From positions 62,001 through 126,000 of the forward strand of contig JADLZK010007786.1 in the NCBI GenBank assembly GCA_015847255.1: a DNA stretch of 64,000 bases, read 5' to 3'. The position numbers were made by a program, and so were the translations under genes. The notes under the pieces were generated by a model. It had not been told where the DNA came from and searched no databases. It was given only the letters and a program-made list of their open reading frames with translations. Positions 44,015 to 55,069 of this stretch are shown here, piece by piece (position 1 is the first letter of the stretch; each line of letters opens with the position of its first letter). This DNA comes from Hyparrhenia diplandra. Lineage: Eukaryota > Streptophyta > Magnoliopsida > Poales > Poaceae.

Positions 44015-44450
44015 GTAGATGCAGACTGCAGCAGGCTAGTGTGATTTCGGCGCAATGGGCTGGTCCGTGGGCCCGAGATTTTGTCCATGACGGCCCATTT
44101 AACGAAGGAGAAGTGAGTTGTCTTCCATTTGGTCTCCAATGCTCTGCTACTCTCTGTCTCCGCCATCATCATCTTCCTCTGTTACTCGATCGTTTCGTGT
44201 GATCGCTGCCGCATCTCGTTGGACTCCGGCATTTATCGATCGGAGACGAAGACGGAGACGGAGAGGGGGAATATGGGAATGCAGAAGGAAGAGCTGGACT
44301 ACGTGCTGGTGCCGCTGGGGCTGGCGATGATGGCTGGGTACCACGGTGGCTTCTCCTCTGCGTCCGCCGGCACCCGGCGACCACCGTCATCGGTGTGAAC
44401 GCCACTAACCGCCGCATCTAGGCTCGTCACAGTACACCATGCAGGCGGGC
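44015..44450 (+). pseudogene. DUF599 membrane protein, 5' part, copy 2
   Basis: A diverged copy of 42,650-43,090. ATG at about 44,278 gives MQKEELDYVLVPLGLAMMAG and then YHGGFSS, where a missing base after the YH codons shifts the frame; the downstream DNA still encodes a readable ATTVIGVNATNRRI in another frame. As in copy 1, a TAG replaces the Trp codon after RRI (about 44,419). That shared stop means the nonsense mutation predates the duplication. Confidence 0.65.
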
Positions 44451-44649
44451 AGGATCCATTTCTTCTCCATGCCACATCATATCGCGCGCTCTTAAACTTC
44501 GGATCATGCAAGCACCCACGCACGGTCCCACACGATCCATTCCATTTTTTTTTTCTGACAGCATTTGCAAACCTGCTACTCCAAATAGTCTTAATGATGA
44601 TCTCAATTGCTTTGCCACGAAACTGAGCAAAGCATCCCCCACTCTTCAA

Positions 44650-44922
44650 AGCTAGTATGGTGTCATGTGTCTGTTGTGGTTCTCTTCAAAGCTTCCATGC
44701 GATCGATGGGGCTCCTGCAGATCTAGGAGGTGGCTGGCGTTCCCGGCCCCGAAGATGGCCGGTGGTGGAGTTTGCCGACACAACTGTGCACAGTGGCCTA
44801 TGTAATACGTCTGGCTTTGTTGAGATTAAACCTTTGTGGGTACATAGTGATTGCATTGTTGTAACAAGGGCAGATCCATGTTCATGGTAGGTGGTGCGGC
44901 CATCCACCAAAAAAAAACAGTA
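44650..44922 (+). mobile_element. 3' fragment of a non-LTR retroposon
   Basis: Ends ggccatccacc plus nine A at 44,914-44,922. The block ctcttcaaagcttccatgcg and gctcctgcagatct resembles 13,690-13,725 of the retroposon at 13,087. A TSD is not convincing (agtatgg/agtatta). Confidence 0.55.
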
Positions 44923-45020
44923 TTATGTTCAATTTCTCACCACAAACGTATCAAGTAAAAATCTCTGCACGCAAGACTAGCGCACCTCCCTTGAGTTTTA
45001 TCTCGCTTCGCCCATCCATG

Positions 45021-45094
45021 AAGGTTTCCTTTAGGCATGCACTCCAAGGAAAGCAACCTCTCCGACTTCTCAGCACAAATGTATTTGCCATTGG
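45021..45094 (-). pseudogene. orphan RLK exon 2 fragment
   Basis: These 74 bases match part of exon 2 of RLK B (58,109-58,180): tttcctttaggcatg, actccaag.aaagca, and tctcagcacaaatgt. On the minus strand this is the ICAEKSERLLCLEYMPKG region just before the first kinase splice site. It is joined directly to the 3' flank of MEKK A (taaggcatcacaaa, matching 60,450). It is the remains of an RLK gene deleted from this unit of the array. Confidence 0.8.
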
Positions 45095-45293
45095 TTAAGG
45101 CATCACAAAGGGCGCTTTTATTTTCTAGTGGAACAAAAGGTTCTCCCGGATGAAGTACAAGGGTTAACTTGTCACTGTCCTCTTAATTGATGCCACATGT
45201 AGATGAATTGAGTGCGAAGATGTCGTCCTCATATCTTCGGAGTTTTTACAATGTTTCAATCAATGGGTAAGAAGAGCCCCCACAATGTACTGA

Positions 45294-48200
45294 TCATATT
45301 GACTTATTTACGAATGGATGCTCCAGCAGTTTAGATGCTGATGGTCTGTCTTCTGGATTGGGTTTTACACACTGTCTTATAAAATCGCGCGCATTCTTTG
45401 AAAGGGCACTTGGAATTGATGGTGCTTCCCCTTTACCGATCCTGTATAGAGCTTGTGTCTGCAAGACAAATAGCACGAAGAACGGGTATAAGCATATATT
45501 GAGAATTGAGAAAATCGTGTACTCATAGGCACATTGTAATATAATTGGAAAGCAGCAATTCAGATGATTTGTAGTCCTAAATGCTCCCTCACCCATTCCA
45601 GGTCAGGATAGGGAATTTGGCGTGTCAACATCTCTAGGACGGTACAGCCAAGGCTCCATATGTCAGCTGCAGGTCCATATGTCTTCTTTGGATTAACAAC
45701 CTGAAGATTTAGATTTAGTGCTTCTATCTAGAATGATCATACAGTGTCGTACAAATCGTATATGATGCTATCCAATAACAATGATTGTTCGCCAGCACCA
45801 TAATTTTGCATGAAGCAATGCCAAATGAAAATCAATGAATCATCACTTAGCTACACTGAAATATTAACCCAGATACTACTCTACTAAGAACCTTGATTAC
45901 ACTGAACTACATGTCTGATAGATCTTAACGACACCACTGAGGTAGTGACGATTGTGTACTATTCCCAAGTATATTTGAGTACTACATGTCTATTACTTCA
46001 AGATGATTATTCTAGACAAATTATTGAAGAAAAACAATAAGATGAACACGCATATGCAAGGACACTCTAATCACAAGTTAGAGTATATGATGGTTACCTC
46101 AGGTGCCATCCAATAAACAGTTCCTTTGCATGATTTAGAGGGCAGAGGCGGGATTACCCTCCGGCTTCATTAGGAAGCTTAATTAGGGGACCAGATTAAT
46201 CTGGCCGGTGTCGTCGCTCACATCCCGCGAGCGCACCACCCGGGGCTCGAACCCGGGACCTCCGTTTCCGGAGTTTGGTCACTTGACCATCCCGACCGAA
46301 CACCCCTCCCTCCTTTGCATGATTTAACCGCATTGAATTTGGTAATCTGAAAGGGAGTGGATAAAACAATATTGTATCAGGGAAAAGTGGTGATGGATAA
46401 ATAGAATAAAGAAATTATGGAAGTTTTTGCAAACTGCATGCGAACCTCCTTAGCGAGTCCAAAATCTGCAAGTTTCACAGATCCATTGGCATGTACCATA
46501 ATATTTGCACATTTAATATCTCTGCGATACCAGATTTCAAGCTACAGTTCAGAAAATACATACATAATAAACTAATATAATTCTGCAATACTTTTCAAAT
46601 CAATGTAGAAAACACAGTTTTGGGGCATTGCTTTGACAGCTTTCATTTAAACGAATGGTACCTAATTGCCCACCCTTGTTATTTTCAGTAATCTCATTTG
46701 TTACACCGAATGACAGCATTTATAGTATAAGAAGTTCAGCTAATTTCATCACCTATGAACAATGTTCCTTTCGTGGAGGTAAGTCAACCCATTAAGGATC
46801 TGTCTTGTAAATGCAGGGACCTGAGTATCTCGCAGGCGATGCTTCTGATAAAAAGCTGCAAGGGTTCCTTGGGTCACTAGTTCAAGGAAGACGTATAGTT
46901 TTGAATCTTCCTGCAATACAACCACACAATTGGATGCTCATAGCCTAAGCATGCATAGAGGGGTACAAAGAATACAATGAATTTATGTGCATAACATATA
47001 TATTATATCAAAGTGATAAACTGAAGTTACTTTGTCTGTTCCAAAGTACTGTACTATATTCTCATGCTCAAATTGGCTCAAAAGTGCAATTTCCTGAAAA
47101 GATTAAACAAGGTAGAAGAGGTCACATTTTGCAAAACTCTCAAAGGATAACAGCCATACTCTGCTAGCACAGCCCTCTTAAGATAACAGCACACAGGCCA
47201 AGGGGTCAAGCCTCAAAAGATAGTAGTGGAAGCCCACAAAAAATAACCTGGGAAACTTCCAATAATAGATTACAGCTCTCAGTTATCAAGACAACAATAA
47301 AACGTAACAAACCTGCTCAAGCTGAAAAATACATTGCTTCACGTTGCTCCCTTGATCAAAAAGTTTACTTCTTTGACAGCAAAGAAGAAACCATCACTGT
47401 GAACATATATGATGCAGAAACAGAAAGTAAGGTACTTCAGACTTGTCAAAAGGAAAACACTAGAGCAGGCTAAATAGTGAAGGCAACCCAATATATAAAA
47501 TGGACTGGAAGTCGCACTGCATGCCGCTGATCAAAAATCATTTTACAAAAACCATTCTAAATGTAAATCTTGACCTCATTCTAAATGTAAATAAAAAAAC
47601 CATTTTATAAAAGAACAGGAAAAAATCAAGCAATTATCGAATTATTCTGTGTTCACCAGAAATCACAGGTGCAACATTTTGGCAAACTAATGTCATTCCC
47701 CATTTAACTAATTTAATTGCTATGAGGCTGTACTTAGTGCCTGTTTCTTCTTAGCATATAGAAATGGAACCAATAAGCTCCAATCAGCTACAGAATCACT
47801 TCTGTAAAAGCCAGCTTAACCGAGGCTTATGTTAAAGTATGAACAGGCATAGCATATTAAACTGATGATTCAAAGCAACAAAACAGCACGGAAGAGCAAC
47901 TAAATTTTTAAGAGCACTTACTCACTGATGGCCTCATAGACCGTACCAAAGAGCCAGCACCCAGGAGCTCCCCTCGGCACCATGATCGGATCGTCCTCCT
48001 AAACCTCCCATTTGGTGAGTAATAGAACATGGATTCGGCGGTCCAGCTTGAAGCTTCGTCACCGTTCGGCGGCGATAGCGAAGAATCAGCGGTCCAGTAC
48101 CCAGAGGACTCCCGAGACTGGGGTTTTCCGACACTGCAGCATCCTCCTCGTCATTGTCATCCTGGTGTCCAAAACTGATGGGGGATCAGGGCTGGGGTCC

Positions 48201-48453
48201 ACGGAGGTGGGAGCGCCACGGCCTCACCGCTGCCACCAATGTGGAAGCTATCGACGAGGCCGAGGGAGCAGGCTGCGGACCTAGCGAGAGCGAGCGAAGC
48301 CAGCCGATCCAACTCCAAGCGAGCGAGAGCGTGGGATCTCCTTAGCGTTTTTGATGGTTGGCATTCCTTCTTTTCTAATGGTGCTTTTTGGCGTGCTCGC
48401 CCAACACTGTTGTTGACACACCTGACAAGTTTTTGAGAAATGAAATTACACAC
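45294..48453 (-). pseudogene. MEKK1-like MAP kinase kinase kinase, copy A
   Basis: Eight kinase exons: end at 47922 (RSWC.GELLGAGS), 47313-47396, 47031-47093 (EIALLSQFEHENIVQYFGTD), 46753-46910 (LYVFLELVTQGTLAAFYQKH..YLHERNIVHR), 46446-46521 (DIKCANIMVHANGSVKLADF), 46098-46346, 45593-45700 (ADIWSLGCTVLEMLT), 45294-45458 (YRIGKGEAPSIP). HRD, the DFG region and GTVYWMAPE identify a MEKK1-type MAPKKK (Ser/Thr kinase atop the MAPK cascades). Lesions against C and B: one base missing before the kinase domain, one missing in the Gly loop (ggctctttggt for ggctcttttggt, about 47,950), one missing in exon 2 (84 instead of 85 nt), and a SINE within exon 6. Exon 8 keeps the frame that B and C have lost. 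The upstream leader reads LELDRLASLALARSAACSLG. Confidence 0.85.
46138..46311 (-). mobile_element. tRNA-derived SINE in exon 6 of MEKK A
   Basis: A 174-bp insert bounded by cctttgcatgattta at 46,123-46,137 and 46,312-46,326, a perfect 15-bp TSD. On the minus strand it carries a Pol III B box (ggttcgagccc) and an A-box-like tggtcaagtgacc about 35 bases upstream, the internal promoter of a tRNA-derived SINE. The paralogue MEKK C has the uninterrupted site (ttccttcacatgatttaacc, 61,440). No A-rich tail is visible. Confidence 0.75.
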
Positions 48454-48470
48454 CTGACAAGTTTTTGATG
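48417..48470. repeat. 21-bp direct repeat at the MEKK A/MEKK B junction
   Basis: acacacctgacaagtttttg plus one more shared base occurs twice, at about 48,416-48,436 and 48,450-48,470. On the left side lies the 5' leader of MEKK A, on the right the last exon of MEKK B. The RLK gene expected between two MEKK genes is missing, so this repeat marks the deletion junction. Confidence 0.8.
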
Positions 48471-50197
48471 ATCTCAGTGATATGTTAAGGAATGGATGGT
48501 CCAGCAGTTCGGACGCCGTGGGTCTGTCTTCTGGATTGGGTTTTACACACTGGCTTATAAAATCACGAGCATCCTTTGAAAGAGAACTTGGAATTGATGG
48601 TGCTTCCCCCTACCGATCATGAAAAACATTTGTCTACATAACAAATAGCAAGAAGAACGGGTGTAAGCATTTATCGAGAATTGATAAAACTGTCGACTCA
48701 TAGGCACATTAATACATAACAGCAATCAAGATCTGCAGAAGTTAGTACTAAATGCTCCCTCACCCATTCCACATCAGGATAGGGATGTTGGCGTGTCAAC
48801 ATCTCTAGGACAGTACAGCCAAGGCTCCATATGTCTGCTGCAGATCCATATGCCTTCTTTGGATTGACAACCTGAAGAATTCGATTTTTAGTGCTTCTAT
48901 CTAGATTTTAGCACAAATCGTATATGGATATTATCCAATAACAATGTTTGTTGGCCAGCAACTTAATTTTGCAAGAAACAATGCCAAATGAAACTCTATG
49001 AACCATCACTTAGCTAAACTGAAATATTGGCCCAGATACTATACTCAGAACCAACTTGATTAGACTGAACCACATGTCTGATAGCTCTTACTGACACCAC
49101 TGAGGTAGTGGCAATGAGTTTATTCCCAAGTAATATTTCAGTACTTTATATATTGCTTCAAGATGATTATTCTGGACGAATTATTGAAGAAAAACGTAAG
49201 ATGAACAGGCAAATGCAAGCAAATTTAATCTCAAGTGAGTTTTTGGTGGTTACCTCAGGTGCCATCCAATAAACAGTTCCATTGCATTCGTTTAGCATAC
49301 TGGATTTGGCAAGCTGAAACAGAAAGGGAATTGATAAAAAATACTGTATCAGATAAAAGTGGTAACAAATTAAAAAGAACAATGAGGATTTTGATGACTG
49401 CAAGCTAACCTCCTTAGCGAGTCCAAAATCTCCAAGTTTTCACAGATCCATTAGCATGTACCATAATATTTGTGCATTTAATGTCTCTGCAAGATCATAT
49501 TCAAGCTATAGTTCAGAACATATACATAAATCATAGTATACTGATACAATTCTACAATACTTTTCAAATCAATGTAGAAAACAGTTTTCATCCATAGGTT
49601 TGAAGGGCTTTCATTTACATTTTACACTAATGGGTACACAACTGCCCACCCTATACCTTGTTATTTTTCAGCAATCTCATTTGTTACACTGAATGACACC
49701 ATTTATAGGTACAAGATCTTAAAATTAATTTCTTCACCTATGAACAATGTTCCTTTTATGGAGGTAAGTCAAACCGTTAAGGATCTGTCTTGTATATGCA
49801 GAGACATGATTATCTTGCAGGCGATACTTCTGATACAAAGATGCAAGGGATCCTTGGGTCATTAGTTCAAGGAAGACATACAGTTTGAATCTTCCTGCAA
49901 TACAACCACAATTGGATGGTCACTGCCTAATCATGCATAGAGAACAAAGAAAACAATGAATTCCTGTGCACAAAGCATAAACGTGATAAACGAAAGTTAC
50001 TTTGTCGTTAGGCCCCTGTTTTGTCAATCAACAGCTAAGGCAAGGGAGGCTCGAGTGCCCTGATGATGGCCTTGGGGGCGATAAGCGCTGCCGCCGCCCG
50101 GGCTACCCCCTCCCCGGCCTCCCATTGGCCGTCGGCGCCGCCCCGCCGGCCAGCGGTGGCGGCGGCCGGCCAGCCGCGCCCTCAAAAGGGGGCCTCA

Positions 50198-52016
50198 CAC
50201 TACTACGGGATTGATTTTGCATGGTGGTCGGATTTTTATTTTCCGTGGCGGGCATTTGAGAAACCGCCACGGAAAATAGGTGGCCCGACATCCCCGGCCA
50301 AATGGAAAAACCGCCACGGTTAATCGATTAACCATGGCGGTTTTTTTTAAAATGACCGCCACGGTTAATCCCTATTTTCCGTGGCGGGCATTGTTAAATG
50401 TCCGCCACGGTTAATAAAAGCCCATAGTCGAGCCCAAATGGCTCATCCTAGCCCGATAAGGCCTCCAAGTATATAAGTGGGGACTTAGGGTTTTCTACCA
50501 ACTCCCGGATCTCACTGCTCCCTCACCCCTCCCTCTCCAACTCCCGTCCCTCTCCCGTCCCTCTCCAACTCCGTCAGGGACCCCTCCCTCTCCAACTCCC
50601 GTCCTCACCCCTCCTCTCCCCATGGCTCACCACAGGCACTTTTACCGAAAAACCGATTACCGAACCGGGCCGAACCGAACCAAAACCAGAACCGAAATAT
50701 CGGTTTTCGGTTCGGCTTCGTTTTCATTTTTTGAGTTCGGTTTTTCGGTGTCAAACATCGGTTTCTACCTCAAACTGAACCGATTTGCGAAACAACCCGA
50801 ACATCGGTGTGGCGGCTGCGTAGAGTGCGTATGCGAGCCCAAGATCCCTCCCCACGGCCCGCGAGGCGGTGCGGGCCTCACTCACATCTCATGCAAACCA
50901 AGTGACCACAGCCCAATCCATCACGATTTCTTCCCTCTCTCCCTCACCTCACGCACGCCACGCACGGGCACCTAACCTGGCGGCTAGCGCGGCGGACGGG
51001 CGGCCCCCAGTAGCGGCGGCGGGTCGGGCTGCGGCCCAGCGGCCAGCGGCGTCAAGTGTCGGCGTCTGGCCGGCGGTCGGCGGCGGCGGTAGCGGCCGGT
51101 GGCTCAGCGGCGAGCGCGGCGAGGCGGCTTCAAGCGGCTGCGCGGCCGAAGCGCGGCGTGGCGGCCGTGGGCGTCAGCGCGGCGGCGTGGCGACCGCCGG
51201 ATCACGCCAAGTCGGCGGCGGTAGTGGGGCGTGGACCTCGGAAGGATTCGGCGGCGGCAACCGATTAGTAAAAACGAAAAACCGAAAAAACCCGGCAAAA
51301 TCCTCGGTTTAAGTTTCAGTAAACCGTCGGTTGTCTATTCGCTGTAAACCGAAATTCTTTGCTCACCGGGCCGAACGAACCCGATTGATCGGTTTCTACG
51401 GAAATGCAGTAGGACCCATGGCGTGTAGCGTCGAGCTGGGCGCTTCGGTGGCGGCGAGGAGCCCGAGAGGCGTGGCGTCGGCTTCGGCGCTCGGGCGCTG
51501 GGGCGGCCTTGGCGTGATATCAGGCGGCGATTCAGCGGAGGAGCGTCTGGCGGTGGCGCGGCGGCACCTCTCTGGCGGCCCTCTCGGCACCTCCGAGCCG
51601 GCGATCGTCTTCCTCGCGTCGCGGGGTCGGGCGGGAGTCGGCACCTCAAGCGGGGTCAGGCGTGGCGGCAGTCGGCCGGCGGATCGGCGGTGTGGCCGGA
51701 TCTCGACCCGGCGGCCGGATCGGCGGCGGCGGGATCCGGCGGCGGCCACGCCTAGCCCTGGCTCGGGCTTGCGGCGGCATCTTCGGGGAATACGGCGGCG
51801 GCCGAAAAACCCTCGCGGGCGGCGGCGGCCCGGTCTGACCGCCCGGGCCATGTTCAGTCGATTTTTTACGGCGCACATTTTTATCCATTAACCGTGGGGG
51901 GCATTTTGTCGCCACGAAAATCGCGATTTTCCGTGACCCTCCGTCCGTGGCGGACAAAATGCCCGCCACGGAAAATGTTTTTTTGTCCGCCACGGTTAAT
52001 CGTTTATGTAGTAGTG
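50198..52016. mobile_element. non-autonomous CACTA element, 1,819 bp, TSD tca
   Basis: Ends cactactacgggattg and, inverted, cactactacataaacg. TSD tca at 50,195-50,197 and 52,017-52,019. Both subterminal regions carry repeats of ccgccacgg followed by aaaa or ttaat (for example 50,265, 50,355, 50,402; 51,962, 51,988), the expected transposase-binding arrays. No transposase. The interior contains an hAT-like module (50,627-51,370) and long GC-rich frames without known domains. Confidence 0.9.
50627..51370. mobile_element. hAT-like module inside the CACTA element
   Basis: Begins tcaccacaggcacttttacc (compare tcaccgggcacttttcacc at 25,494) and has the same dense aaccga/tcggtt arms around a GC-rich core. 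It ends near tttgctcaccgg, resembling the inverted end of the 25.5-kb copy. A clean 8-bp TSD was not found, so it was probably captured or has diverged. Confidence 0.55.
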
Positions 52017-54795
52017 TCACCCTCATCCCTCCCTCCTTCCACCCTCCCCACTCCTCCCGCCACCCTCCACCTCACACCCGACGGCACATCCGGGTGCCTT
52101 GGTAGTTGGCGGTCGGATCCATGCTCTCCCGTGGACGAGATCCAGCGGGCCGGGTGGTGCTCGCGCCACCACCCCCCCCCCTCCTCGTCGCCGCCGGCGC
52201 TCGCCGGGCCATGGCGAGGCACCTCTCCGGTGTCCAGGCAGTGGCGGCGGCTGGGATCCGGGCCCCTGCATCTAGCGTCGGCCAACCTCCCCCCCCCCTC
52301 CTCCCCACACACGGGCGGCGACGCTGGCTAGTGGCTATGGAGATGGCTCCCAGCATCCCGTGGCCGGCGGCCGACCGGATCCGGCCCCTTGGCCCAGAAT
52401 CGCGTCGGTCGCCTCCGCCCCCCCAAGACACGGTGGTGGGCTGCTCCATGGCGTTTGGGCCCTTGGACCACCGGATCTGGTGGGGCGCTGCGGGGCTCTA
52501 TGGTCGCGTGGCGGCCGCCCTGGTTTTTGGCGGCGGCGTTGTCGTCCTTCCTCATACGAGAGGGTCAGCTGCGAGGGGGTGGTGGGACTCTTGCGGACGC
52601 CGGATGGGGCTTTTAACTTGGCGTTGCGGCTCGCTTCGAGGTGGCTCGCCGCTCGAGGTAGCCGGGCGCGGCGGGCGGCAAGAATAAGGGTGGCATGGCG
52701 GATCGCGTCTGCCGTGATCGCACCGTAGTGGTGCGGGCGGCTGCCCGGCGGTGCGCCATCGACACCGTGGTGGCGTGGATGGTGACGTCTCGCTCGCCCC
52801 ATTGCGTGACTTGGATGCATGGAGCTCCGGCGAAAGCTCGGCCGGCGTGGTCGGACGGCGGCGGCAACGCCTTTGGCGGCGCCGCACCCTTCTTGAAGGT
52901 GTCGTCTTCAAGTCTCATGCTCCTATCACCGGGCGACGGATTCTAAGCGCAGGCCCGCCTTAGCTCTCTAAAGCCGAGTAGCCATGGCGTCCTCGGCGTC
53001 ACCCCTTCATGAAGGAGTTCTTTGAAGAATCTCTACGGTCCGCGCTCCTCCTTGCTACACCTATTTGCGCTTCATGTTTCTCCTCACGGGTTTGTCTAAC
53101 TAGTGGTTGTTGTAGCCGTAGTTGTGGTCATTTTGGCGGATGATTTGCCACCGAGGTGCTCTTCGTTGCTAGGGCGGATGCTTTGCCGCCCGTGTATCTT
53201 CGGTAAGTCCTCACCGTGGTCCCGAAGGCTATGGCCTTAGTGACTCGGAGGAGCATTTCGGTGGATGGTTTGCCGCGAGGTGGTTTCGGTGGGCGCTTTG
53301 CTACCAAGATCGTCATCTTCCGGCAGATGCTTTGTTGTCGAGGTTGGTTTGGACGGATGCTTTGCCGTCTCGGAGTTCTAGCGGATGCTTTATTTGTTAT
53401 CGCCTATGGCTCCGATTGCTACTGGTTACCTAGGTGTTGAGATTTGTTGAAATAGGCTCGGTTGTTGGGGTTGTTAGGTGGAGAGTTCCCAACCCCTCAT
53501 GTTTTAGGTGGTTCGGCTTGGGTTGTAAGGTGGAGGGTCCGCCCTACCCCGCCCCTCATTTCTTGCTTTTTGTTTGTTCATCGATGTCTGTGGATTACTT
53601 GTGAATCTTATGTAATTTTCCACTTCCCTTAATGCAAAACGTGCTAATGCACGCTAAAAAAAAAAAACTTACTTTGTGCATTTCCATAGTACTGTACTAT
53701 ATTCTCATGCTCCAACTGGCTCAAAATTTGAATTTCCTAAAAGATTAAACATGGTACAAGAGGTCAGATTTTACAAAAGTTATGCCCTTTTGAAGGAATC
53801 GGTCATAGATTGCTAGCGCAGCCCCCGAAAGGATAACGCACACACAGGCCAAGGGGTCAAGCCTCGGAAGATAGTAGTGGAAGCCCATAGACATAACACG
53901 GGAAACTTACAATAATAGATTACAGCTCTCAATTATCAAGGCATCAAGACAACGATATAACGAAACAAACCTGCTCAAGCTGAAAGATAGATTGCTCCGC
54001 GATGCTCCCTTGATCAAGTAAGCTTACTTCTTTGACAGCAAAGAAGGCACCCTCACTGAGAATATAATGCAGAAACAGAAATTAAGGTGATAGGAAAACA
54101 CTAGAGCAGACCAAATAGTGAAAGCAACCCTCCATATTGCACATGGCAGAAAAAATAAAGAACAAATGTTTGTGATCCATCCAGGGCAACAAATTTGGGT
54201 ATGTTGTCCTTAAAACTGAATATCCAAGTTAGTATGACCACAAACACAAATGAGAGGAAAACAAGTCTATCCTGAGTTCTAAATTTAATAAAATCCATGT
54301 TATAAAATCCAATTACTCCCTTTGTCTCTCAAAAAATCAATTCCTAGCACGAATATTTGTCCCTAAAAGAATCAATCTCTGGGGTATTAATCACTCTTGT
54401 AATTGCAGTTGCAAGAGTATTTAACCCAAGCCACTAGGCAATGATCACCACTAATTTCTTTTCTTCGTCTCTAAAGAAATCTATGAATTTTATCAATTTG
54501 TTTAATGGCCCATGGTTGGAGATCAACTGCCGTTGCTAGATAGACCACCGTAGAACTGAGAAAAAAATTGCACTAGAGTTTTTAGACCAGCCTGGTTCAA
54601 CAACTCAGCTTTTCTCCCTGGAAGGCAATCTGCAATCAGGTTGATGACTGGCTTCAACTCAGCCCTAGTGCCTGTATCTTCTTAAATACATAAATAGAGC
54701 CAGGTAGGCTCTGAATTTATTTTGACCAAAAATACAGTAGGGGAGACCCCACTAAGAGATTTTTATTAGTTTTCAAAAAGTGGAATAAACTGTTT

Positions 54796-54882
54796 CTCCC
54801 TCCATTACAAATTTTTATCTAGACATAACTAAATGGATGAACCAAAAAAGTCAAAGCAACTTATAATTTGGAACGGAGGGAG
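54796..54882. mobile_element. short Stowaway-like MITE remnant
   Basis: ctccctccattac at the left and ggaacggagggag at the right, followed by TA. It lies in intron 1 of MEKK B. A second half-element (actccctttgtctc) lies at 54,314. Confidence 0.65.
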
Positions 54883-55069
54883 TACAAATTAAAGAGGGGC
54901 TAAAAGAACTAAGCCACACAGCCAGCAAGAGGGCAGGAGAAACTGCACTCCGGAGAAGCAGAAGGAACTAGGAGATCAACTACTATAAACCTGAGGCAGC
55001 CCAGCCACCAGGCGTGGGCGCCAAGGCCCATGGGCCAGCCCTAACTCTGAGTTTGTTGGAACATTTAAA

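Larger units (their letters stand above)
50006..53668 (+). mobile_element. non-LTR retroposon at the exon 3 splice donor of MEKK B
   Basis: Flanked by ttactttgt at 49,997-50,005 and 53,669-53,677, with poly(A) at about 53,656-53,667. The TSD spans the exon 3 donor (aaa|gtaa on the minus strand), so both sides retain a donor copy. Without the nested CACTA element the body is about 1.84 kb. It is GC-rich, runs in the plus direction, and has no recognisable reverse transcriptase. Its 3' part shares ctacctaggtgttgag and gttgttaggtggag with the fragment at 2119-2399. Probably a non-autonomous retroposon that borrows LINE machinery. Confidence 0.8.

Noticed and set aside
46138..46311. tRNA gene
   Set aside because: It has A- and B-box-like strings, but the arms do not fold as a full tRNA and it is flanked by a 15-bp TSD, so SINE is the better reading.
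46985..47167. Plus-strand ORF repeated at 61,989-62,318
   Set aside because: It is the antisense of MEKK exon 3 and intron; it appears twice only because the gene is duplicated.
48012..48284. Plus-strand ORF paralogous to 63,159-63,662
   Set aside because: Antisense shadow of the MEKK N-terminal exon; the minus frame has the family motifs and the splice donor.
50869..52946. ORFs up to 193 codons in both orientations
   Set aside because: GC-rich interior of the CACTA element and retroposon, with no recognisable domain and mutually overlapping frames.
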